DNA of 13,892 nt from JAFMDF01 sp964644655 (GCA_964644655.1 CAZXYA010000205.1:1-13892); one strand, 5' to 3'. Shown: positions 6,164 through 13,840, counted from the first letter of the stretch. Numbers and translations are program-made. The notes: generated from the letters alone by a model not told the origin.

Positions 6164-7339
6164 TTGCAAACGATTTCTAAAAATATGGCTCGGTCGCTCA
6201 TTATTGAACGGCAATTACCCGCTCCTAAAAAAGGGAAAAATGGGACTTTAGCGACCATTGAACAATTGGGCTATGTACAGATTGATACGATTTCGGTTAT
6301 TGCCCGAGCGCATCACCATGTTTTGTGGACGAGAATCCCTAATTATCAAGCTAATTTTTTAAAAACCTTGGTGGAAAAAGACAAAACGGTCTTCGATTAT
6401 TGGGCGCATGCAGCTAGTTTTTTGCCGATGCGAGATTACCAGTTTAGCCTCTACCGGAAATGGGAAAAAGCACAAAAAGACAAACATTGGTATCAAAAGA
6501 ATCCTAAAAATATGGCCTATGTATTAGACCAAATAAAGGAAAGAGGTCCATTGATGTCTAAAGATTTGAATAAGGGGACGTTTACTAAAACCCATGCTTG
6601 GGCAGTACCGCCAATCAAACAAGCCTTGATGTATTTGTTTATGGATGGGCAGATTATGATTGTGGGTAGACAAGGGTTTCAAAAGATTTATGATTTACCT
6701 GAAAATTTTCTGCCTGCAGATGTGAATACGGACTTACCGACTCGTCAACAATATATGGAACATATTATCCGAAGAGATATTAAAGCACATGGATTGATAA
6801 CAACAAAATCTATTGGGCATTTATTAAAGATTTCCATTAAAGAAAAACAAGCAGTCATCGATCAATTAATACAGAGAGGAGAACTAATAGCCGTAAAAAT
6901 TAAAGGCATAGACCATGCGATTTATTATGGTTTTATGGAGCAAGTAGAAAACTACACACCCAAAAGAACCAACAAAAAATTACATATTCTTTCTCCTTTT
7001 GATAACTTGGTCATTCTAAGACCAAGAGTTCAGCAATTATTTGATTTTTCCTATTTATTAGAATGTTACGTAACGGCTAAAAAACGTAAAGTTGGTTATT
7101 TCAGTCTACCGATTTTATATGGAAAGGACTTTGTCGGACAAGTAGATTTAAAAGCAGATCGAAAAACAAAAATTTTGTGGATTCGAAATTTAGTATGGGA
7201 AGATAAGGTTAAAAAAGCGGAATTAATTTATACACCTTTCCTAAAAAAACTACAATCCTTTATGGTCTTTAACGGGTGTATATCCATTCAATCAGAAGTA
7301 AAAGAGGAAGGGTTATTGACTTTGCTGAAAAATTTGTAA
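6164..7339 (+). CDS. ycaQ: YcaQ-type DNA crosslink-repair glycosylase (HTH_42 / AlkZ-like)
   Basis: Winged-helix DNA glycosylase of the AlkZ/YcaQ superfamily, which removes bulky alkylated bases and unhooks interstrand crosslinks. The catalytic QxD motif is present as Q39-I-D41 inside GYVQIDTISVIARAHHHVLW, and the family stretch DYWAHAASFLPMRDY spans 78-92. ILSPFDNLVILRPR (275-288) and LFDFSYLLECYVTAKKRKVG (292-311) are the typical C-terminal signatures. The 391 residues are close to E. coli YcaQ. The start at 6164 is TTG; an ATG lies at 6185, but residues before it (TISKNMAR) align with the conserved first helix of the family (LSLADAR in E. coli), and an in-frame stop sits at 6149-6151, so TTG is preferred. 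The gene is monocistronic, with a 14-bp inverted repeat beginning in its stop codon. Confidence 0.9.
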   Translation: MQTISKNMARSLIIERQLPAPKKGKNGTLATIEQLGYVQIDTISVIARAHHHVLWTRIPNYQANFLKTLVEKDKTVFDYWAHAASFLPMRDYQFSLYRKWEKAQKDKHWYQKNPKNMAYVLDQIKERGPLMSKDLNKGTFTKTHAWAVPPIKQALMYLFMDGQIMIVGRQGFQKIYDLPENFLPADVNTDLPTRQQYMEHIIRRDIKAHGLITTKSIGHLLKISIKEKQAVIDQLIQRGELIAVKIKGIDHAIYYGFMEQVENYTPKRTNKKLHILSPFDNLVILRPRVQQLFDFSYLLECYVTAKKRKVGYFSLPILYGKDFVGQVDLKADRKTKILWIRNLVWEDKVKKAELIYTPFLKKLQSFMVFNGCISIQSEVKEEGLLTLLKNL

Positions 7340-7415
7340 GAGCTTGTTGGGAGTTTGTTTTTGGAGGCGAAAAAGGCGCTTTTTTAACCCAAAGGATAAA
7401 TTCCCAACAAGCTCT
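7339..7415. terminator. Long inverted repeat at the end of the ycaQ-like gene
   Basis: AGAGCTTGTTGGGA (7339-7352) and TCCCAACAAGCTCT (7402-7415) are perfect 14-bp inverted repeats; the left arm uses the last base of the stop codon. Inside is a short AAAAAG-GCG-CTTTTT hairpin ending in a T-run, which may be the actual terminator. No T-run follows the outer stem. Confidence 0.55.
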
Positions 7416-7672
7416 AAAGGAACGGTTCAAAAATAACTTTACATTTTAAAATTGCAACTTATTGATTGTCAGTAGAGGTTTTAATTTTAATTGTCATTTT
7501 AATTTTAATTCATTCCAAACTATTTAACCCCAACTAAATAACCGATACTTTATAGTCGGTAAGGTTTATAAGATAATGAGGTTCGGATAATCCCTTTTTT
7601 ATCCCATAAAACTCATCAACTTATTATACTCATTACCCTTTTAAAAAATGTTGATTATTTAATATTAGGTAT
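7416..7672. other. AT-rich spacer between convergent genes
   Basis: No gene was recognised. It contains an exact direct repeat, TTTTAATTTTAATT at 7479-7492 and 7497-7510 (18-bp period), and a small ACCGA/TCGGT hairpin near 7542-7561. The region separates the ycaQ-like gene from the tail of the minus-strand membrane protein. Confidence 0.45.
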
Positions 7673-8041
7673 TTACTTTCTAGCTCCTTTTGGCTCCCCT
7701 TGCCAAAGCAGAAAACCCAGCGTCATCGTACAGAATAACAAGCCTAAAAATTCTCTAGTTAATTCAATATGCGGTTCTTCTGCTTTCATACTTTGCGTAA
7801 TTGATTCTGCGCCAGTACTTAGCCAATCTATAAAGTCTGGTAAAAGCATAGCTAGACCTATTATGCACCCTAACATACCACCTCTTAAAACCCAAGAAGG
7901 AAATCTGTTACTCGCTGCAAGTCCTGACATTATCGTCATAAATAAGTAAATACCAATCCACAACCAAGGGTCAGGATCATTATACTGAACGATGGCAAAG
8001 ACTATAAAAAGAATGGTGAGGATAATGTTGGTAATTCTCAT
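7673..8041 (-). CDS. TMEM220-like small membrane protein
   Basis: A 122-residue integral membrane protein of the TMEM220 family, which occurs in bacteria and animals and has no established biochemical role in bacteria. Four hydrophobic segments are visible at about 4-20, 27-43, 51-68 and 96-113. The family signature QYNDPDPWLW (19-28) follows the first segment, and EEPHIELTREFLGL (88-101) precedes the last. The frame stays open to 8119, which would add 26 residues, but the ATG at 8041 places the first hydrophobic helix directly at the N-terminus as in the family, is preceded by an A-rich stretch, and leaves a promoter-like TACATTTA (8068-8075) outside the gene. It is convergent with the ycaQ-like gene and divergent from DUF4112. 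Family assignment is fairly sure, function unknown. Confidence 0.85.
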   Translation of the reverse strand: MRITNIILTILFIVFAIVQYNDPDPWLWIGIYLFMTIMSGLAASNRFPSWVLRGGMLGCIIGLAMLLPDFIDWLSTGAESITQSMKAEEPHIELTREFLGLLFCTMTLGFLLWQGEPKGARK

Positions 8042-8067
8042 TTTTATTGTTTTAGGTGATGATACAT

Positions 8068-8075
8068 TAAATGTA
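8068..8075 (-). promoter_or_regulatory. Possible -7 element for the TMEM220-like gene
   Basis: On the minus strand TACATTTA matches TAnnTTTG at all but the last base and lies 26 bp upstream of the ATG at 8041. No TTG is found at the expected -33 distance. Its position supports the shorter start for the gene. Confidence 0.3.
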
Positions 8076-8238
8076 AAAAGAATATATGTTGTTTGATAAT
8101 GTATTTTTAAATATATCAATTTTTTTTGAATAGGTGATAACTGTATTAGCCCTCTACCGATACCGCTCCGCTCCCTCTCCGCCTAAGCAGCGAAGGACGA
8201 TAATGCTCATTTTAGTAGGAGAGCGTATTTTATTAGCC

Positions 8239-8267
8239 TTGACTTAGCGAATATTTACCGATATTTG
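8239..8267 (+). promoter_or_regulatory. Probable promoter of the DUF4112 gene
   Basis: TTG at 8239-8241 and GATATTTG at 8260-8267 (one mismatch to TAnnTTTG) are separated by 18 bp, the expected spacing for a Bacteroidota promoter. The implied leader before the ATG at 8290 is short, about 15-20 nt. Confidence 0.55.
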
Positions 8268-8289
8268 CAATTCATCAACACTAAATTTT

Positions 8290-8778
8290 ATGTCAAGTAC
8301 AACAGATGCGACTGCCACACCATCGAAGATAAAATGGTTAGATAGTGTTTCTGCTTTTTTGGATAATCAATTTAAGATTCCAGGAACAGAAACCCGTTTT
8401 GGTTTAGATTTTATTATTGGGTTGATTCCTGGCGCAGGAGATGTGGCGAGTTTTGGGATTTCTAGTGTGTTGGTATTGACGATGGTCCGTTATGGTGCAA
8501 GTGGACGAGTGATTTTACAAATGTTGTGGAATATCTTTTTAGATACAACAGTTGGAGCAATCCCAATTTTAGGGGATATTTTTGATTTATATTATAAATC
8601 TAATCGTCGAAATTTTGAATTATTGAAAGCACATTATGGTGAAGGCGCTTACGAAGGGAATGGCCTATGGATTGTCCTATTAGTTTTAGTTTTATTGATC
8701 GTAATGTTTATAGTAATGATTTATTTAGTAGCTAAAGTAGTTGCTTTTTCTTGGGCTTATTTTGCGGCTTTATTATAA
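8290..8778 (+). CDS. DUF4112 family membrane protein
   Basis: A 162-residue protein of unknown function that matches the DUF4112 pattern. A soluble N-terminus (WLDSVSAFLDNQFKIPG) leads into GLDFIIGLIPGAGDVASFG (38-56) and, about 45 residues later, VGAIPILGDIFDLYYKSNRRN (88-108). The two [LA]IPxxGD motifs (45-51 and 90-96) are spaced like an internal pseudo-repeat, each following a hydrophobic stretch. A strong C-terminal membrane segment covers about 126-150 and continues hydrophobic to the end. The ATG at 8290 is the only reasonable start and has a promoter just upstream. It ends 2 bp from the tail of the minus-strand lactonase gene. I can name the family but not a function. Confidence 0.88.
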   Translation: MSSTTDATATPSKIKWLDSVSAFLDNQFKIPGTETRFGLDFIIGLIPGAGDVASFGISSVLVLTMVRYGASGRVILQMLWNIFLDTTVGAIPILGDIFDLYYKSNRRNFELLKAHYGEGAYEGNGLWIVLLVLVLLIVMFIVMIYLVAKVVAFSWAYFAALL

Positions 8779-8780
8779 AA

Positions 8781-9959
8781 TTAAAATTCAATACAAACAG
8801 GCGTGCCAATTTTAAAGTCAAAACCAGTAAAATTTAGTTGACCCGTAGTTGCATCAATGGTGTAACTGGTAATATTTCTAGAATTTTGATTGGCAACATA
8901 TAAAAACTGTCCTTTGTCATCAATTCTAAAATTTCTTGGATATGTGCCTCTAGTAGATGCTGTTCCAATAAAGATTAACTTACCTGTAGCTGCATCAATC
9001 TTATACATAACTATACTATCATGGCCTCGGTTAGAACCATATAAAAATTGCCCATTGGGATGCAATTGAATATCCGCACAATAACTTTCGGCTGTATATC
9101 CTGTTGGCAAAGTAGAAATTGCTTGAATGGAAGTAAAAGTCTTACTTGCTTTATCATAAGCAATCACATTCACCGTATTATCCAACTCGTTAATCACATA
9201 GCAGAAATTGCCATTTTTTGACCAGACTAAATGCCTTGGACCTGCCCCATCTTGGATTTTAAGAAAAGCCTGTTCGGTAGGAATTAATTGTCCATTTTTA
9301 TGGTCGATAGAGAACAACCAAATTTTGTCTGTTCCTTTATCAGTTGCGACCGCCAAGGTATTATCAGGCGAAATAATAACGGAATGTAAATGTGGATTAT
9401 CTTGCTGAGGATGCGTACTTGATCCTGTAAATTGTTTTTTATCAGTTGCTACTAAAGTACCATTGGGTTGAATACGATACATTTTGACCACACCACCTAC
9501 ATAATTGGCGACAAAAGCAAATTTCCCTGTTTGGTCAACCGACACATGACAAGGCGCTTGCCCATCGGTAGGTAGTCGATTGAGGAATTCTAGCGAATCT
9601 TTACCAATCTTATAAGCATAAACAAAACCTGTAGGTTCGTCCGCATGTGCCAACTCACTTACTGCATAAATGTATTTTTTATCAGGCGAGTAGGTGAGAA
9701 AAGAAGGGTTGACTAGTGTCGCCACTAGTTTTTCTTTGGTGATTTTTCCTGTAGTTTTATTTACTTGTATGCTATAAATACCCTCGGCATTACCGTCTAC
9801 ATGCCCTTCTGGTCTGGTATAAGTACCAATATAAAAAGTGGTCAAATCAATGGATTTAGTAATTGTTGTTTCTGCCTTTTTTTCTTGACTAGAACAGGCG
9901 ATGCCAAGAATTAATAGTAGCAAAAAGCAGCCAATAAAAAATGGGTGTTTGTTGGACAT
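8781..9959 (-). CDS. Lactonase-family beta-propeller lipoprotein (6-phosphogluconolactonase-like fold)
   Basis: A seven-bladed beta-propeller of the lactonase family (PF10282 type), 392 residues, exported as a lipoprotein. The signal is hydrophobic from about residue 6 and ends LGIAC, with C22 as the likely lipid-bearing cysteine. The blade repeats show as L/V-x-SPDxKYIYAVSE (about 90-102), PCHVSVDQTGKFAFVANYVGG (136-156), PHLHSVIISPDN (179-190), GAGPRHLVWSKNGNFCYVINE (228-248), HPNGQFLYGSNRGHDSI (280-296) and DDKGQFLYVANQNS (327-340). Cytosolic relatives hydrolyse 6-phosphogluconolactone or act on related lactones; the export signal argues against a pentose-phosphate role here, and the substrate is unknown. 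It is a single gene, tail to tail with DUF4112 at 2 bp. The leader starts near the paired-hairpin elements at 10063-10294. Confidence 0.9.
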   Translation of the reverse strand: MSNKHPFFIGCFLLLLILGIACSSQEKKAETTITKSIDLTTFYIGTYTRPEGHVDGNAEGIYSIQVNKTTGKITKEKLVATLVNPSFLTYSPDKKYIYAVSELAHADEPTGFVYAYKIGKDSLEFLNRLPTDGQAPCHVSVDQTGKFAFVANYVGGVVKMYRIQPNGTLVATDKKQFTGSSTHPQQDNPHLHSVIISPDNTLAVATDKGTDKIWLFSIDHKNGQLIPTEQAFLKIQDGAGPRHLVWSKNGNFCYVINELDNTVNVIAYDKASKTFTSIQAISTLPTGYTAESYCADIQLHPNGQFLYGSNRGHDSIVMYKIDAATGKLIFIGTASTRGTYPRNFRIDDKGQFLYVANQNSRNITSYTIDATTGQLNFTGFDFKIGTPVCIEF

Positions 9960-9982
9960 AACTATTCATTTTTATTTGGCTG

Positions 9983-9990
9983 CAAGATAG
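9983..9990 (-). promoter_or_regulatory. Possible -7 element for the lactonase gene
   Basis: CTATCTTG on the minus strand, 23 bp upstream of the start codon, contains TATCTTG, one T short of TAnnTTTG. The same string precedes the ycaQ-like gene at a similar distance. No -33 TTG is visible. Confidence 0.3.
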
Positions 9991-10062
9991 TTTTAAATCT
10001 TTACTTAAAACTCCTTTTTTAAATTAAAATAGGGCGGCTATAAGAAATAGCTGCACTGTTCA

Positions 10063-10194
10063 GCAGAAGTGATTGGTTCTAATAGCTTTACGGGGTAATT
10101 TTCTATTACCCCGTAAATTTGACGGGAAAATCACGGGGTAATGGAAAATTACCCCGTGATAAGCCCTCCCAAATTCAGAACCAATCACCTCTGC
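10063..10194. repeat. Cruciform-type paired-hairpin element (132 bp)
   Basis: Outer arms at 10063-10080 and 10177-10194 are inverted repeats matching at 17 of 18 positions (GATTGGTTCT / AGAACCAATC core). Inside are two perfect 13-bp hairpins: 10087-10099 with 10105-10117 (5-nt loop) and 10130-10142 with 10148-10160 (5-nt loop), both built on ACGGGGTAAT. The two inner hairpins are also reverse complements of each other over 25 bp with a single difference, so the element can fold either as a four-way cruciform or as one long foldback. GCTT/AAGC (10085-10088, 10161-10164) adds further pairing. No coding potential is apparent. It resembles a small non-autonomous or REP-doublet element; no flanking direct repeat was found. 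Confidence 0.8.
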
Positions 10195-10210
10195 CTATTT
10201 GAGGATTGTT

Positions 10211-10294
10211 GACCTTGGAGCATCTTCAAGATTTCCAAGTGTCTGTATCTTTGCGCTTTTAGACGCTTGGAGGTCTTGAAGACACTCCAAGGTC
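10211..10294. repeat. Second paired-hairpin element downstream of the barrel/Ig-repeat gene
   Basis: Arms 10211-10244 and 10261-10294 are inverted repeats matching at 29 of 34 positions around a 16-nt loop. Each arm is also a hairpin on its own: CTTGGA...TCCAAG with an ATCTT-C-AAGAT core on the left, and CTTGGAG...CTCCAAG with a GTCTT-G-AAGAC core on the right. The right arm ends 4 bp from the minus-strand stop codon at 10299, so it may end that transcript, although no T-run follows. The loop contains a perfect -7 consensus on the plus strand, TATCTTTG (10246-10253), without a -33 TTG at the usual spacing. Confidence 0.7.
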
Positions 10295-10298
10295 TAAG

Positions 10299-13200
10299 TT
10301 AAGACTTCGGCTTTGTAAGCGTCACTTCTTTCTTTCCAATCTTAGTTCCGCTTCCAATTTTACCACCTTTAGAAATCCTAGGTTGGCCCAATGTTCGAGT
10401 AATTGTAATTGTCTTTTCAGTTGTACCCCCTTCGTTATGAGCAATTAATTCTATTTTATTTGCCCCTAATCTTAGTGGAATGGTCGCTATTAATTTTTGA
10501 TTATCAAAATCAAAATCACGGAAGGTTTTACTATTTACTTTTACACTTATATCAGCTTCATTGCCTATATACTTCATTAATGCAATCAGCTTTATTCGTG
10601 TTTGCTGCGTTTTCGTTGGTACGGTTTGTCCATTTTTTGTAACCAACTGAATCGTTGGTTTAGCCATCAGAGGCCGATAATTTAACGTCAATACTTCTTC
10701 TACATGACCATGATTATTATTCGCTGTCAACCGAATAATATTTCTGCCTTTTTTTAATTTTATCCGACTATTTAGGGTAGTACCATCAAAATTAAAATCA
10801 GCAGTTTTGTTATTGACGGTTAATAACAAATCATTTTGTTCATTGATATGCTTGATAGTTGCTTTCACTCGCACCGTATTTTCTCTTACTTCTGCTTTAT
10901 TATCGTGGCTTACAAAATTTATGGCAGCCTTTCTTGGTCGTAAATAGTTGATTCGGAGATTTCTCTCTTCCTTACCGTAGTCATTATTCACTTTTAAAAT
11001 TAAGTTATTTCGACCTTCTTTTAAGCGAATAGGGGCAGTAAAATAATCCCTGTCTAAAGTTGAATTTTCCACAAGCACACCATTCACAAATAATTTTACA
11101 TCCTTTTTCTTACTTACATTTTTGACGGTGGCAGCAAATTCAATTCGTGCTTCTCTAAAAGTTTGATTGTCCGCAATATTATTCAAAACAATACTAGGAG
11201 GTTGAGGGATATAGTAAGCTATATTTTTCACCTCTCTAGTTTCCCCATATTTGTTCTTCGCAATAATTTCAAGTACATTTTGACCTTCTCTTAATCGTAA
11301 AGTGGCGTTCAGTTGGTCTTCCCTAAATCGGTAATTACTTATCACTCGATTATTTAAAAAGAGTTGAATATCCCGCTTATTTTCTATATGCTGAATCGTC
11401 GCTTTCAATCGAATTTCTTCTTTATCTGTATTGGTGAAATTGGGTGTTCTTAAATCAATGATTGGTGCATACCGCCTTTCGTGAAAAACGGTAACTCTTT
11501 GACGGTCGTTGCCGTTTGGATTTCTTGCCCTAATCGCAATAACATTTTCTCCTTCTTGTAAGTCTATCGTTGCCCTGAAATTGCCATTGTTTGGATTGAA
11601 TCTAAAATCAAGGCAATCTTCTCCATTTACTCGAAAATCAATCCCTCGCTTATTTAACACGCCACTTAAATTGGCTTTTACTGTAATTTCTCGTTCCTCA
11701 AAAACAGCATTTTGTCGAGGTTGGTAAATATCCACATTTGGTATGATGACAACTGGCGGTGGAGGTGGTAGCGGCACTTCTAAATTAATGATTGCTCTAG
11801 CATCATCTCTGCCTGCTTCATTTTGCGCTTCGATAACTACCTGATTAATGCCAGCTTGTAAATACAAATTATGCCGTAAAATCCCTGTATTCGGATTGAA
11901 TTCAAAATCATAAATAGCCAAACCATTATTGGTCAGTCGAATATCTGATTTTCTAAAGATATTTTCCAAAGTCGCATGAATCACAACTAATGCTTCTCTA
12001 GTGGTAGATTCTTGGTATTGAGGCGCATTAATCCTTACCCTAGGTCGGCGTACACTTGGTGTATATCGTCGCTCATAAATAATTGTTCGTTGATCTCTTG
12101 CTTCGCCTCTTTGGTTGGTCGCAATGACTTCAATTTCATTTTGACCTTCTCTTAGTTCAATATCCGCTTTTAATGTACCATTTTCATAATCAAAATAGAA
12201 ATTAGGCTCATTTCGACCATTAACAAGTAATTGAATACCGCTAGACTGAAGAACGTGCTGTACATTAATATTTATAGTAGCTAAACGCTTATCCACTTTT
12301 GCATTATTATAAGCAGGGCTAGTAAAGTTTACTGTTGGAAAAGCAATGGGTAATTCCCTGTAAATCGTTCTTGTCATCCGTTGTTCCCCATTGCTGTTTT
12401 TAGCTTTGAGTTCAATAGTATTAGCACCTTCTCTTAAGTTAACGGCTGCATTCAAAAGAGCAATGCCACTATCAAAATCGAACCTTTGTTCTTTGCCATT
12501 GACTCGTAATTCTATTGCGTTTTTATCGTCTACTAACCTTACTTTGGCTTGCAGATTAAGTCTACTTTCTATAATTTTTTCATTATCATAAGCAGGTGTA
12601 GTAAAAATAATTTCTGGTTTGCCAAAATCAATAACTTCAGTAGATTCAGGAACATTGGTTTCGTAGGTTAAAAAGAGGGTCTTTTTAGCAGTTCCTACTG
12701 CATTATTTGCCGTAATAACGATTTTATTTTCTCCTGCCTTTAAGCGAATTTGACCTGCCAATTTATGATTAGAAAAATTAAATCGCTGTTCTTTTCCATT
12801 AACAGTTAAGTAAACATCGAAAGGATTATTGACTCGATTAATGATTGCTTGAATAGGGACTACTGCTTTGGTGGTACTTAGTCCACTAGCATGAGGTTTG
12901 ATCAATTCAATAGTTGGTTGTCTATTCTTTTTGGGCCTATCTTTTCGATTAAACCTATATTTTAATCCCAAAGAAGTATAATGCAAAATATCATTATTCC
13001 CCGTCAAGGTATTGGCATTGGTCCATTGTTGCCCATCTAAAAGGTCGGTCCCAGAAAAGGTCATTCGGTGTCCAAGACCTACTGCTAAATTGTTGGTCAA
13101 ATCATAATCTACTTCTACCCCCAAAGAAGGCATAATGCCAAATTTGCCAGCTCGACCAAAACCATCTGCCAAAGTTTCATATTCACCATCTCGGATGGTT

Positions 13201-13793
13201 TCCAATTGAGATAAATTAAAAGGTTTTGTCCCACCTGCGTCTATTTGGTTATAGCCATCGGCATACAATCCATTAGCATCTCTTTGGTCAATTTTTGTTT
13301 GATACCAATCCAAACCAACACCACCTGTAAAAGAAAGCCCAAGTCCAGTTGCTTCTCGCAAACCATTTAAGGTCAAGACTCCTTCCATTCCTAGTTCCAC
13401 TTGATTGGTTTTATGATTAGCATAAACCAAATCGCCACCAGGTTCATTGGTATAGTCTAAAGTTTTTTCGCCATTCAAAGCTTCATTATTAGCGATGCCT
13501 AAAGAAGGACGAATATCGGTGCCAAAAGACCGAGCAATTTGAAAACGACTACGTACATCTAGACTAAAGGGCGCATAAGGAGTATAGATTAAGTTTTTAC
13601 CATAAGTCAGCCCGAAACCAAAACCACTTAAATCGGTGGCTACATCACTTTGTTGATAAGCTAGGCCACCATTCAAACCGAAGGTATAATCTCCTTGCTG
13701 CCTGTCTTGGGTGTTTGTTTGTTGTGCAGTTAGGGTAATTGTCAAAAAAGTTGCAACGACCATTAAAACTACTAATCTGGTTAATCTAATCAT
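10299..13793 (-). CDS. Outer-membrane beta-barrel protein with nine Ig-like repeats
   Basis: A 1164-residue exported protein that I recognise by architecture, not by name. Residues 1-24 are a signal peptide (MIRLTRLVVLMVVATFLTIT, then LTAQQ). Residues about 35-281 alternate like membrane beta-strands, are rich in Gly, Tyr and Phe and end SLGLKYRF, a typical closing strand of an outer-membrane barrel. A basic linker (NRKDRPKKNRQ) leads into nine Ig-like repeats of 89-100 residues starting near 293, 393, 486, 584, 684, 777, 866, 956 and 1046. Each ends with a pattern like L+EGxNxIxIxAxNxxG followed by a strand. A proline run (LPPPPP, about 674-679) separates repeats 1-4 from 5-9. The tail is a basic Gly/Lys segment (1136-1164). 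There is no T9SS-type C-terminal sorting domain and no OmpA peptidoglycan domain. Likely roles are adhesion or envelope structure; that is inference. It is transcribed alone. Confidence 0.85.
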   Translation of the reverse strand: MIRLTRLVVLMVVATFLTITLTAQQTNTQDRQQGDYTFGLNGGLAYQQSDVATDLSGFGFGLTYGKNLIYTPYAPFSLDVRSRFQIARSFGTDIRPSLGIANNEALNGEKTLDYTNEPGGDLVYANHKTNQVELGMEGVLTLNGLREATGLGLSFTGGVGLDWYQTKIDQRDANGLYADGYNQIDAGGTKPFNLSQLETIRDGEYETLADGFGRAGKFGIMPSLGVEVDYDLTNNLAVGLGHRMTFSGTDLLDGQQWTNANTLTGNNDILHYTSLGLKYRFNRKDRPKKNRQPTIELIKPHASGLSTTKAVVPIQAIINRVNNPFDVYLTVNGKEQRFNFSNHKLAGQIRLKAGENKIVITANNAVGTAKKTLFLTYETNVPESTEVIDFGKPEIIFTTPAYDNEKIIESRLNLQAKVRLVDDKNAIELRVNGKEQRFDFDSGIALLNAAVNLREGANTIELKAKNSNGEQRMTRTIYRELPIAFPTVNFTSPAYNNAKVDKRLATININVQHVLQSSGIQLLVNGRNEPNFYFDYENGTLKADIELREGQNEIEVIATNQRGEARDQRTIIYERRYTPSVRRPRVRINAPQYQESTTREALVVIHATLENIFRKSDIRLTNNGLAIYDFEFNPNTGILRHNLYLQAGINQVVIEAQNEAGRDDARAIINLEVPLPPPPPVVIIPNVDIYQPRQNAVFEEREITVKANLSGVLNKRGIDFRVNGEDCLDFRFNPNNGNFRATIDLQEGENVIAIRARNPNGNDRQRVTVFHERRYAPIIDLRTPNFTNTDKEEIRLKATIQHIENKRDIQLFLNNRVISNYRFREDQLNATLRLREGQNVLEIIAKNKYGETREVKNIAYYIPQPPSIVLNNIADNQTFREARIEFAATVKNVSKKKDVKLFVNGVLVENSTLDRDYFTAPIRLKEGRNNLILKVNNDYGKEERNLRINYLRPRKAAINFVSHDNKAEVRENTVRVKATIKHINEQNDLLLTVNNKTADFNFDGTTLNSRIKLKKGRNIIRLTANNNHGHVEEVLTLNYRPLMAKPTIQLVTKNGQTVPTKTQQTRIKLIALMKYIGNEADISVKVNSKTFRDFDFDNQKLIATIPLRLGANKIELIAHNEGGTTEKTITITRTLGQPRISKGGKIGSGTKIGKKEVTLTKPKS
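10389..12917 (-). repeat. Protein-level tandem repeats (nine Ig-like units)
   Basis: This is the coding span of the nine repeats. Units are divergent in DNA but keep VNG or NN near the middle, F-x-F ten residues later, and the closing L-x-x-G-x-N-x-I motif. Units 1 and 2 share VNGKEQRF identically, which suggests that they are the most recent duplication or have been homogenised. Confidence 0.75.
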
Positions 13794-13811
13794 AACGTCG
13801 GGTTTTTGCTA

Positions 13812-13840
13812 GTAGTAGCCGTCTCTTCGGCATTTACTAC
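13812..13840 (-). promoter_or_regulatory. Hairpin in the leader of the barrel/Ig-repeat gene
   Basis: GTAGTAGCCG (13812-13821) pairs with CGGC-ATT-TACTAC (13828-13840) with a 3-nt bulge and a 6-nt loop. It is 18 bp upstream of the start codon on the minus strand and could affect translation. I found no convincing -7/-33 promoter in the 99 bp upstream of the gene; it may lie beyond the window. Confidence 0.4.

Noticed and set aside
8042..8119. 26-codon N-terminal extension of the TMEM220-like gene
   Set aside because: The extension has no family resemblance, precedes the first membrane helix and overlaps a promoter-like element; ATG at 8041 fits better.
9208..9408. Plus-strand open frame inside the lactonase gene
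   Set aside because: Antisense shadow of conserved beta-propeller sequence.
10299..10385. Possible T9SS C-terminal sorting domain on the large protein
   Set aside because: The last 29 residues are a basic Gly/Lys/Ser tail without the beta-sandwich pattern of type A or B sorting domains.
10409..12591. Plus-strand open frames within the barrel/Ig-repeat gene (10409-10642, 11509-11727, 12391-12591)
   Set aside because: They are antisense to the repeat-coding region; the latter two resemble each other only because the underlying repeats do.
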